A stretch of 64,000 nucleotides of DNA. It comes from Stichopus chloronotus. Its lineage: Eukaryota; Echinodermata; Holothuroidea; Aspidochirotida; Stichopodidae. The notes under the pieces were generated by a model that was not told the DNA's origin, searched no databases, and saw only the letters and a list, made by a program, of their open reading frames with translations. Made by a program: the position numbers and the translations under genes. Positions within the stretch are counted from its first letter, which is position 1, and each line of letters begins with the position of its first letter. The DNA is taken from contig CM037838.1 in assembly GCA_021234535.1 (NCBI GenBank), forward strand, positions 16,723,009 to 16,787,008. The letters run 5' to 3'. Positions 1 to 12,600 of the stretch are shown in pieces.

Positions 1-511
1 GATCTACAGTAGTCAGAGATCCTACTGAAGGGGGAAATCATAGCTCTATAGTATGTATTTTCATCATAAAATATGGATTTATGCTTTCAGATCCTAAAAT
101 TTGATCCTATTGCAGACATGATCAACAGTGACCTTAGGACGATCCAGTCACTGCATCGTCGTGAATGAATCTTGGGGAAAGGCTGCTTGAATTTGTCTTA
201 ATTACATGTCATAGCACCACCAACAAAAGATAGTTTGCTTGATCCAAGTTTTGCTCATCGCTTTAACTTAAATGTTGATCACCAGTTCTTGATCATCAAA
301 TTGGATCAGCTCTGATCCAGTCTCCTGACTGACTTTTCCATCTCATTGGTACTACAGTATTTTCTTTTCTGCATTCCTAATTTTGTCCTCTATATTCACT
401 CCTTTGATGATGGGACTTGATCATCTCAGTGTGCACTGGACATCGTTTGGCCGATAGATACCGCTTGCAAGAATTCTTTCTAATGTCCCTCTTTGTCCCT
501 GTTACTTGTAG

Positions 512-661
512 GTAATAGTAGAACCAATTCCTCGCATCACCTCCCTCCCTGGTACTGTATGTGTTTCGGAGAGGGCAGTGCAATTTCTGTTACTTTGCGA
601 TGCCCCCTCGGTGACTCTTCGCATCTGCCATCAACCCTGAAAACTTGGCAAGTCAGGAAAG
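512..661 (+). CDS. Internal exon, MRH-like Cys-rich region
   Basis: The exon follows a TTACTTGTAG acceptor and ends AAAG|GTTTTC. It is 150 nt and symmetrical (phase 1 to 1). The 50 codons read WYCMCFGEGSAISVTLRCPL in the middle. This holds three cysteines and a beta-strand-like VTLRC, plus an NSS glycosylation sequon near the start. The donor is weak (GTTTTC), so the 3' edge is the least certain part. It joins in phase to the exon at 1223. Confidence 0.55.
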
Positions 662-3600
662 GTTTTCTCTTTTAAAGACAGAGACTCATTGCCCCAGACA
701 TTTCTACTTCTCCCAACCAGTAAGGTCTAGTTGCCTCCCACAGCCTGTGCAAAAGTTCCTTCATGTTTGTAAGCAAACCAATGGACCCCTGTGTATGCGT
801 GTGTGATATGAGCTACACTGCATCATTCAAGTTTACTGTCAATCAAAGGGCAGAACCAATAAAAAATTTTGCTTTTTCCCAGCCACAAATTTAGCTTGCG
901 GTGATGAGTGACTGCCTTTAAAATGTTTAACTGTAGGCAATGACACCATCATTGTAAGTACCTTGATCAGTGAAGATGCTATGTGTCCCGTCTTTCTGGA
1001 GTTAATCCGTCTGCTCAACTGTTTCATTTTCTGATATTGTTTGTTTATTTGCAAGCAATTAATTTCCATTTAATTCTGTATTTTCTGTCACAGGCCTCAG
1101 TTTTTTGTTGTTGTTCTGTTTGAACCACTGTCCAAATGTATAACAGTAGATAGAACGATAATTTTTTTGTTTCTTGTCGTTTTTAAAAACACCTCAAGTG
1201 CTCCTGTGCTCTTTTCCCACAGATCGTAAGAGTGACCCAGTCTGTAGTGGCTGCTTGAAGGACGTCTCATGGACCGTGCACAGGTGTAACGTCTGCGACA
1301 CGGAACATGATGCGGTCATACAGGACCACCAACTGAAGTGCACAGTACATAGAAGATTGGATATGGAAGCAACGTTACATAAAGGTTTGTGTGCTCATTA
1401 TCGTCTATGCTCGACATACATCAAGGTACGACATGCAAGACAAGTGTTTTCATCAGGGTTCTCAAGTTGAAACTCTTGGGTGATTTTTGGCTTGTGCTGC
1501 TGGAAAGTGTAAGACCTATATTGTTAACAGTCATGTCTCTACATCATGCACCTTTCCTCATTATGTGCCGCTGTCTTACGTTCACTTTACCTGCCTATCA
1601 GATTCTTTTGCCATATTGTCTTGAAATTCACTTCAAATGTTACCAGTGAAGGATTGTGGAGCCTCTCCAAAATTTTTCCAATGGGAGAGATAAATACACA
1701 TGTTTAAGCTTGGAGACGTTCTTTGATGATCCACAGTGCTCGAATTTTTTCTGTTTATGACAGATCTCCATCAATATTATTGTATCCATCAATGTATTGT
1801 TGTTTTTACTAATGAAGGCACTGAGTCATAGTTTTTGGTTCCTTGCGGTTGCAAGGGAACCTATGCAGTCAGGTTGGCATGTGTGTGTGTGTGTGACACT
1901 TGCTTCGGTACGCTCTAACTCAACAAGGGAAGGTTGGATGGAACTTGGATTTGGTACATAGATTTTTCATAGGGAGAAGGTGTGCCCTATTGTTTTTGGT
2001 GAAGGTCAAAGGTCATTTGGGAGAACTGGGGGCAAAAGTCTGTTTTGCTTGGGTACGCTCTAACTCAATAGGGGAAAGTCCGATGAAAGTCAAATTTGGT
2101 ATGTAGGTCTGCCACATTGAGAAGGTGTGCCCTATCGTTTTGGTGGAGTTCAAAGGTCATCTGGGAGAACTGGGGGCAAAGTCTGAAACCTTGTTATGCT
2201 ATGGATACTCATATGTTCCATCAGTCCCCCTCCAGTGCATCATGGAAGTACTGCTTGAGTTAGCAGTTTCTTGATCAAATGAAAAAGAAGCAGTGTTGTT
2301 TGCACTACTGTTGGTGGTCACACCAGACAAGTTTTGGATTGATCAGTTTACCTCCTCGTGCCTGAGTGCTAATGTGTGCATTTATGTAAGTGTCTTTTCA
2401 ATTAGTGAGGTGAGCAGCACAATGAAAGAAAATAAGTCAGTTGGTGTTCTTACCAGTTTAAACTAGACCCCAGTAGTTCCCTCCAGGGCATTCTATCAGT
2501 TTATTGGACTTTAAAGGGGCATAGATGAGATAAGCCATATTGCAATTTGTAGAGCCCCTTCTTTAAATGAGAGATTCACAGCTGTTTGTGTTTTGCAAAA
2601 TGAATGGGATATTGCTGTATATTGCAGTTCAACATCTGCAATTCATTACATTAATTGAAATGGCTTTTTTGATATTTATGAACTCAGGCATATCATTTTA
2701 CAGTATGTATATTTCAAGTGCAAGGAACCATAGTGCCCATAGGCTGTTGTGAAATCATGCAAAATATTTCTTCTCTTACAGATTGTATGTAATACTGTTG
2801 ATAGTTGGTCACATTAGTGCTGTGGAAGTGGTTCCAGGTGGGCACATGTTTGTCATGTTTGGGGTCCAATATCTGAAATGGGCCATTTTATAAAAGCATG
2901 AAATATGTTTCTCTCTCTACAGATTCTATGTATTGCAGTGAGAGTACCCAGGTTACCCATGAAAAAACTATCCAAAACAGAAACATCTGTTTCCACCACA
3001 CTTTGTATGAATTCATAGTAAGAATGTTCTGACCGAGTTGTTGATTGTCATGGTCTTTAAGTAATTATAGCAGCCTCTGCCAACAAATCATAACCCAGTT
3101 TACTTCATTATCTAGCTGTACAAGGTAAATTGCACAGCCATCTCTGACTTACCTTTGTCAATGAAACCTGTAGTTCTCCTTTTCATTTCTTCGAGAAGCG
3201 AACATATTTTCCATAAAGTGGAATTCAAAGCTCCACATGTAGAATATACACATATTTGGCAGTGCATTTTGGCTCCCCTTCTGTTCATGCTAAACAGAGA
3301 TTGACCTTATGCAGATGAGATAAGAATCAAGTTGCCAGGAAGTGGGGAAGGGGGGCGGCTAGAGAAGGGAGGACAGATGAGATTGCATCAGAGAGGTTCA
3401 TTATTGTATAATTTCTTAGTAAAAAACATGTATTAATGTTTTAATTATTCTACAGTAGAACAGGATCCAAATTATGTAATCCCATTTCAGTTTGAGTCCG
3501 AAGCTGCATGATGCTCCCGGGAGGGGGGGTTGATCCTTTCTTTGAAGAATCAAAAGAATCATTACTGGATAACCTCTCCTTTAGTTCATGTGTTTTTTAA

Positions 3601-6600
3601 CCACACACGATCTGAATGATGTATAAGCACATTTCAATTAGAGTCAAGAGTTTAATGTACTCATGAGTTAATTTATGTACAAAATCACTTAATCTGCATC
3701 TTACTTTAGAAGAACACTTTCTTCTCTTCGGGGGCATCTATCCCTGCTCGGTGCTCATTCAAATTCATTCTCAGATCTGTATCAGACTTATTCTTTTAGA
3801 AAGGACTCCCACCAAGCATTTGGTGTTGAACATTGGAAAACATGTATAAGAAGTTACAATAAATTAGATATTCCTGATCAAACTGTACGATGGATGTATG
3901 TGCAAGTCAGTTGTTGTAGAAAGTTCAACTTTTGTTTCCTCTGTGCGGCCTTCAATAAAGTACATATCAGTATAAGCAGACATCAGATCATGAACAAAGA
4001 TCAAGCCGGCGACCGACATTTGACAAAACTTGAGCATGAATGTGAAAGAAGTCACAGACTCCACGTCAAACTCAGATGTTCATTGGTCTCACTTCTCGGG
4101 AGAAATTTTAACAAATAATCAATTTATGCCATATCCTCAAATTTTGGAACTGTTTGGTCAGAATTGCCCTTTGTGGCTAGGATAGTCAGTTTCTGCCCCC
4201 ATTTTTTGCAGGACGTGAGTCAATTTTTCCCTCAGAGGAAGATTCCAAAAGAAAGGTATTAGCATCTCTTTTTTTATGTAACTCCCATAAATATACCCTC
4301 CTTTTAAAGTGGTAATCATCGTTTGGGTCTCTTATTTATGCTGAGTGCTTCTTTCACGTAGATTACATCTTTCCTATTCGTTTGTCCTGCCGGATGGATG
4401 ATTAAACGTATCCAATTATTTTTCAGTGCTGTAATTCATCCTATCTAAGTACCATTTAGGTCCATGATTGTGCTGGTGTCAGATGATGGAGGCTGCCAAA
4501 CATTTTTTTTAAGAACTGGTTCGTCAGAAGAAATTAATGGTGTATGAAACATTAGAAAGCCTCATGATATGTAAGTTTCTATTTTTTTTTAAGGATTATC
4601 AAAACCTCTTTTCGCAAATTACGAATCTGTAATGTAATATTGTTTTCCAGTGAGGTATACTGCCCTGACCAAAAACAGTGTAACTGAACATTGGTTGGTA
4701 ATTTAAGGGGTTGATGTACTCTCCTGATCAGCCACATTATATGTCAAATTATTACCCTACGAGTGAAACCTGCAACACTCAGGAGTGCACATTCTCTACA
4801 ATCAATGTTTAGAGCCTGGGTCTCAAATAAGAATGGAGAAATAAAAAAAGGAGATCGATAGAAATGACTTCTGCTCATCTCGTTAACCTGATTTTGATAC
4901 CTTCTGGCAGAGAATGGGGTACCGCACAGACAGGTGATAGAGTATCAGTCGTAGGTCTTGCACTGTTCTCCAGAACTGCAGATAGCTACAGTAGTTGGGA
5001 AGATCATCTCAGAGTTGAAATTCAGATTTAAAAAAAAAGACAGGCCTTGCTCCTCACTGACATGATGTACAGTACATTGAGGTATCATTCTGTGATGCCT
5101 TTTGCCCCCTGGTAACCTTCAGTCCTGCCTCAAACCACCGAAGGCTCCCATCCCTCCTCCCAAGTATCAAAATGTTACTCAGATGTGAGGGTTTTCCTCA
5201 CTCCTCTCATACCTACAGTATATCCTCACTTCAGGTGCACCATGCTTCCATGTACTACAGCATTTTTTTGTTTACCTTAAACATAGTGCCTGACCTAGCT
5301 TCTACATTACAATACTGCCCTCTATGTTATTGCTTCAAAATCTGTGGCATTTTGAGCTTAGAAGTTTGTCTCTTGAACTGCCTTCTTTTTCAAAGAGAAA
5401 CTTAATATATTGACAGTGACACATTTGAGTGACGTCCATTCAATAGCTGTTTTGAGTGCAACCGCATAGAACCATTCAGAGCCTGACAAAGTTCCTCAGC
5501 TTCTGTACTCCTGCACCTGAATAATGTATCACATTTGTCTTCTGTTTTTATGAGTGCACACTGTTATGGGGTGAGCCACCTCTTTTGCCTCTTTGAGTCT
5601 CCTCAAGTCATTAAATCTATCAATATTGTCACATGTGATACTTTTGTGATTTATCCAGATCTGAAGTGGCACAGTACCTCAGTAGATTCCTTGTTGAACT
5701 TCAGTGTTTGATTTGCATGGGAGGGGGGGGGGGGAGAGGTAGATGTATCACTTCTTTTACCTTGTTATCCTTACTTTATTCCAGTGTCCTCACGGAGGGA
5801 AGGATAGGCTGTCATTAAAGTCACTTCTGATTTTTCACTCTGAATAAATGTGTCATACATCCATAGCTGCCATTGTAGGCAGTCACTATCTCGTCACTGA
5901 TGTCCACACATTGGATAACGTGTAACCAGTATCATGGTACCGTATGTGTCGCTGACAGTTTCTGACTTGTCACATTTCATTGAATTAGTTATTTTGTGGG
6001 TTGTTCTCCCCCCCCCCCCCCCCATCTCACCTCATTCCCATTAGTACTGTATGTTGTTTTTAACTACCATACATCTTCTGTGCTATGGCAGATTGTAATA
6101 GGCCTTAATTCCTACTGGCCACTTTCTGCTTTTCAGAAACAATTGGCAACATTACTGTAGGAAGTGTTTCTTTTCAAAACTGCAATTTTTGATACTCATT
6201 AATCCAGTAAGTTATACATATTTGGGATAATTGCCTTTTCCCAAATTTATTGCAAATTATCGCAAACTTGCAAATGAAATGTACAGTACTATGTCTGGCT
6301 TTGTCATATGATGCCATATTTATTGTGATATAGATATTTTAACAAGCCTTTTAAATTTTCATGCCTTGTTACCTAGAGGATGTACATTTCCACTAAGTAG
6401 AAATTTTAGATGTGACATTTGGGCTTTATGAAACTTTTGAAATGTACTATGTCTGGCTTTATCATATGATGCCATATTTATTGTGATATAGATATTTTAA
6501 CAAGCCTTTTAAATTTTCATGCCTTGTTACCTAGAGGATGTACATTTCCACTAAGTAGAAATTTTGGATGTGACACTTGGGCTTTATTAAGGTCATAATA

Positions 6601-9600
6601 ATAAATATTTCACTGTTCTATATCAGTACTTGGCCTTCGAGAATAGTGCTGTATGTTACATTTCCTGGTTTGTGCATGACGTAAGGTCCATTTTGTCTGC
6701 ATTGCTCTGATTCGTCACCACTGTCTTCCATTTGGATGCACATCATCATACTGTACATGCAAATTTATACTTCACCATTAGTAAATGTAGGCAATGCATG
6801 TCGTGAATGTATTTGGGCCTCTGCTTGTCAGGTTTTCTTACTGCAGCGCAAGGCCATTGGCATTGGTTTCCTCCACTAAGTAGCTTTCCTCAAGTACAGT
6901 ACGCATTTTTAAGGTCAGGTACATGTTTGTTATACTGTTCCAGAGGATGTCACTTAAGCATCATGTAATTACATACCTCTTCAGATATAAAGTGTAGGGA
7001 AAGGTCCCCAACCTTTACTCACCTTCATCCCTGTTTTATCTTTGGTTTCCTTTCATGTTTTCATAAAAGAAAAGTGACAATGGTCAGAAGAAGATATGAC
7101 ATGGTCTATCAAAACTAGTTACAGCTGCAGTGCTGGAGCCAGAACCAACTTTATGTTTTGGGGAGGGACAAATTTTGTGAGGTTTCATGACTGAGAGAAT
7201 GTGTGAGCAGGTATATCCCCCGCTGATGGTGTGGCACTGTGGCCCCTTTACCCCATCCCCTCTCGGATCCGAGCAGTATTATGTCTGTGTTTTATCTGAA
7301 GTAAATGTTTTGTTATGGTGGGCATGAGCATTTTCTTTATTAAACTTGTTCACTGATGAGGGATGTACTGTAGGTGCAGGCATTAAGGAATGTGTGAATG
7401 TTGCAACCTAATGTCCTTCCATTTGTCAAAGTTTTAGAAAAATAAAGCTGAGGAGAACTACAGTATGTTTTAACATAAAGACAGTTATCCTACCATATTT
7501 ACCTGGAGTTGCTTTCCAGTGAGTGTGCTAAAATATTGAACGGAATCTTCCTCTAAAAAGTAGTTCAATCTTGATCATTTGTAGTCCCCATCGTAGCAAT
7601 TGACTGATCTGATTTTATATGCCTGGTAACACTAATACCCTATGGGAATTAGGTAAATTCTGTGAAAGACAGTTGTCTAAGCAGTAACTGGCAGATCCCA
7701 GCAATGGAACCTAACAACGAAGAAAAATCACATTTACCGAGCTGACTAGCAACGTTATCTTTAACATGTCATGAATGCTTATTCTACAAAGTGGATAAGA
7801 GTTTCTGGTATTTCGTGCCCTTTGAACAAGTTCTAAGATGAAGATGTTAGTTTTCTTATAAGTCCAAGGTAACAAGGTAGTTAGTATGTTTCTCTTCCCT
7901 GCATGCCCGTATGCTTCTTTCTCCACCACGTGAATTCTTTCTTTCTTTCTTGTTTGAATTTTAAAAAGTAGGATATTTTGGTGAAAGCATCTTGTCCCAA
8001 CTGCAGATATCTTTTCTCCTCTCGTATCTCTAACGATGTCTATTTCCAACATAGCACTCACCAATACGGTAATGTGCTATACCATTATACAGTGAACCAT
8101 CTGCTTGCTTTCTTAAAGCCATCTCATCCTTCCTTTTCGGGCTGTTCCTGTGCATGATCACTGCCAAATTTAGTTCATGATTTGATAGCGCTGTCGATCA
8201 GATTTACCCTCTCCTGCTTCTGCCACATTCCCCTCCCCCTCGAACCCCCTCCCCCCCGTTCATTCTGGACGAGCAAAACCTCCAAAGTTGACGAGACATA
8301 TCTCAGCCATCGCAGCTATGAAACCGATTGCTTTGACTCTACTTCTAACTTTACAAGACATTGCTCTTACCGTGCATCAAGCATGTCAGCAGTACTTAGC
8401 CAACTTCTTGAAATGAATATTTTACGAGCATAGATGCAGTTCCAGTTCTTGTGGGAATTGGACAAAGATTCACACTGTGGTAATGAAAATATGGTTTTAA
8501 AGTAAGGCCACTCTAGTGTATGAATCATATGTCAAAGTTATTCAGGTAGTGAAATTCCTGGAAAGTTTAAGGCCATTGAGCTCAGAAAAGATTTTTTTTT
8601 GTTCCATTGTTAAAGATAATAGACATCACTTAATTAAGAGATGCTTGTACAAACTTTTAGATGGTGGTTGATATTTTGCAAACTCTACGCCCTTAATCAC
8701 GCCCCCTTCCCCAGAAGTGTTTACCGATTTCTTCTTTTGACGTAACCGGCTCTGCGTGGCTGGAGGTACAAAAGGAGCCCTTGTTAGCTTTTTGAGGCCA
8801 TTTGTTTACTTGGTTTCACTTGAAAAAAATGTTTGCCCTTGAAATTTGGACTAAAATAAAACAAATGTAAGAACCATCAACATGTTAATTTTTTAAGCGA
8901 AAACACTTGTGCTTGACCCCCCAGAGTGACCGCTTAATGGTAATCACAGGTAGTGCTGCCCTCTAGAGCTGTATTTCTCTCTCTGAGAGGGAAATAGGGT
9001 GTTTAACAATGTTCTACTGTAGCTAACAGCAACATAGAAAGAAATAGCTTTAAAAGCATTCTTAAACCATTCAGGCTTATTAATTAACTTTTGCAAAAGC
9101 TTCATCTCCTCGAAACGTCCTGCATTTAGGTAATCGTTTGAATTTTTGGTTGGAAAAATTATTCTTGAACATCAATCAAACTGAATTTCTATCTGTGAGA
9201 AACTTACTTTTTGAAAAGAATGCCACTTCTCTTTCCTAATTTTGAATAATCTATCATTCCGTGCGTACAAATATCGTGATATAATTATTCTGTGAAACAA
9301 GTGCCTTTTTTGTCCCAGTAATTATAAGGATCATACAGTGGGTATGGTTGTGAGAAAGACTAAAAGCTATCTTTGCTGTATTTTTTCTCTGCCATGAAAT
9401 GAGCCATGAAGTCACATCCATCAAGGATATTGAATTCAGGAAACTTACTTGACAACCAAAAGTCTGTCCAAGTAAATTCCTTCATTTACTTCATTCGTCA
9501 CTTACCTGTCTCATCAGAACAATGGCACATCCATCTACAATGCCAAGAGTGTTGGTAACCTTTGATACCAATTCTAAGGCCATCCAGGGTAATGCTGTCC

Positions 9601-12600
9601 TAGTGCTTTCTTCTCATTCCTCCGTCCTCTTCTCCGCAAATTTCTATCTTTTTATATCTTACCTTTGGGACCTCATCTGGTATTTAAGATTTTGTGAGTT
9701 TAACTAGATTTTTTTAAAGATCTTTGTAGAACCACACAAGAAAATGTGTTGAGTCTTTTTGGCAGCTTCTTTGCAAAGAAAAATTCTGATATTGTCCAAA
9801 AATATTAAGTGGCCATAGTTTTTCAAATCCAGGAGTTCAAATCTACAACATCACTCCACAGAAGTTGTTAGGAGAAAATGAAACAAAAAAATTATAAAAA
9901 AAGATGTGAGGAAGTGCAGCTTGATTTAGGAATTCTTACCTAATCAGTGACCACCTTAAAATATAGTATTAATACTTAAGAAGTCATTTTACATTTTGAA
10001 AGTTTTGCTACCTCTTGATCCATGGGTCCAAAGAAAATAAACGCATTGACATGGTAATCTCGCCAGAAGCTGAAAGTGAGGGGAGTTTAAGCATGAAGCT
10101 AGAACTGTTACATTAATATGTCCTAGGGTTTTGAGGTTTGCTGTCAACATTACTTTGGATCCTGGAATTGCCACATCCATCCTCCGTATTGTCAACAAGA
10201 CATTTTTGTATCCGGGGAGAAAATATTTGTACAATTTGCGTCAGTTTGATATGCCACGGTGGATTATCGCCATGCCCTCGGGGTGGTGCTGCGTTGAAAA
10301 TTCAGTGAATAACTCATGCCTTAAAAAATATTTGCTGTTTGTTGTTTGCCTAAACTTTGCCAAAAGCTCACGATACATCAACATTTGGTCTTGCCATCCA
10401 TTTAGTGAAGTGAAGATTAATTAGAAATCATTTTACAAATTAACTGTGTGATTTTGTTTTTTTTCCATCTGTATTTGACTGTATTTGTGATGTGTATGAC
10501 GAATGGCAAAGTCCAATTTTATTCCAAAGGCTACAACCTGGTTGATATTTGAGCAAAATATTTTCCAGATCATATGTGCTAGAGATCACGGTGATGTATT
10601 ATTTTGATGGGGCATTAAATGTCATGTGTCTGGTGAAGGAATCTTGATTTTGCTGGAAGTTACGTACATCAACAGTGATGTAGCTCAGGTATATGTTTGA
10701 TCCCAGGAATCAAAGCTAATCGGGGAATCAGGATGTTGCTACTGTGCAACAACAGCCCTTGTTTAATTCAGGCCATGTTTGTTCTCCTGAGTGGCTTTTG
10801 TAGGACATTATAGGACAGGTTTAAGAGGAAAAAGGCTTCTTTGTGCTTTGAAAGTCACATCATATAGTATTCAGTGAGGAACTGTAGTGGGTGTTTCAGT
10901 TTCAACCTACCATTAGTGCACATCTAAGTTACAAACAGTCACGACAGTATTGGTTTTATTTTCGTAATAACTTCATAACACTTCAACTTCCAGCCATTGT
11001 TGTACAGCGTATCACCATTTTGGAAATGTATGACGTATCACGTGCACCGGCAATACTAGCTGACAAGTACAGGTGCATGTGTGACGTCACGAATCACGTA
11101 ATTTCGCAGCAGCATGGCTACTTGCGAGTGAATAAAATGTAAACTTCTAAATACTATTTTCTTGGAGGTGAATTTATTGTCCTACGGAATAGTGTCCTAT
11201 TGTTTGAAAAACTATATTTGAAGCATCAGGACGATCTGGGAGGCTGTACAATGGTTCTTCCCTTAGAGAGAGCTGTATTCAGCAGGTACAAGACTATGCC
11301 TGGTGTTTTGGTGATAGTGACAGAATGTAGGCCATCACATGTGACCAGAGCAGGGGGAGGGGGGACATATGTGCTAGCTTCAGAGAGGCAAAGTAATGCA
11401 TATGTAGTTGATAGATGTACAACCCCCCAAAGATGATGCATGGGTATGCTGTATGTGTGACAATATGTGATAGCTAGTTCATGTACACGTGGAGATAAAT
11501 TTAGTGTCTGTTGCTATACTCTAGAGAAAAATTCTTAACCCCCTGGGAAACCATAACCAGTGGGCTACAGAAAATAAGACGGATATGATTCTCCAGTCCA
11601 CACATATGTACCACATGTTCAACACATACTTCACATGTGTACCCCATGAACACACACTGCCCACAGACACATACCACACACACACACACATTCCCACACA
11701 CACATTTGTATAGGAAAAGAAAATTTACAGGCATAATACAATTCATGGAATTAAGAATTAAAATTTTCTATCCATTGAGCATCAGAGATGTGGCTATGTC
11801 TTTTCAAACATGACGGACGTAAGCACCCACTCAAATATATTTCGATCTCCCTTTTAATTTATAGCACTGTCCCTCCAACCCCTTAGAGTTTTTTGCTCCT
11901 TGTTTCCCTCTCTCTCTTTCATGGTGTATAATGCTCATGGAAGCCCCATTTCATTCCTCTCTTTCTTCAAGACTGTTCGCATGGTCTGTGGCCTCTTTAA
12001 CCATGCAAAATAGGCACCCCATGTGTCAGTAAATGCACCATGAAAGACATCAAGCAGTCATGTTTGAACTAGTTTCTCTTGCTCTATCATTCATGTAGTA
12101 CACTACATCTGTTTTGTGCGTTTTGGAATCATCAGGATTTGTCGGGTGTGCCGTTTGGCAATTTTAACACAGTTTAACGCCAGTGCTTCTCCGCACATGT
12201 GGGTTACCTCGATTGCATTGTCAATATGTACTTGATGATGTACTATTCAGAGACTGGCCCTTTTTTGTATGTGCTGATGATGTACGTGTATTCTTGTTTC
12301 TCATTATTTGTTATTGTCTGCATGTTTCTGTCATCTAGCTGGTTTTCATATTCAGGATCAAAGACTCTCACCCTGGCACTTCAATCATCCTGACAGAACT
12401 TTTTCATGTGATATTGATAAGAAGCAATCTTGAGATTGACTTTCTCTGCATTATGTTACAGTGTGGCGTGATCAGCAGATCCACTGCCATGGGTTAGGAT
12501 TCATTGTTTTGAGAGGATTGGCTGGTCCAGTTGTTTTGTTGTTGCATATTCTAATTGGACAGGGTTTGCTTAAAACCATATGACCTTTTGTTTTGTGAGC

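Larger units (their letters stand above)
1385..4211 (+). other. Intron with repeat copies
   Basis: No coding exon is supported here. The interval holds a two-monomer 145-bp repeat element (1.84-2.19 kb) and two monomers of the 36-kb repeat family (about 2.73-2.94 kb). The rest is AT-rich, CpG-poor intron sequence with a short G run near 3520. Confidence 0.5.

Noticed and set aside
9510..9610. Possible small exon after CTCATCAG, with reading NNGTSIYNAKSV or TMAHPSTMPRVLVTF
   Set aside because: Several alternative frames and donors, no phase link to neighbouring exons and no family resemblance.
10131..10234. Possible exon RFAVNITLDPGIATSILRIV
   Set aside because: No convincing acceptor or donor in a phase that fits the membrane-protein gene.
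11501..11746. Cys/Val-rich antisense frames
   Set aside because: Generated by the CA microsatellite.
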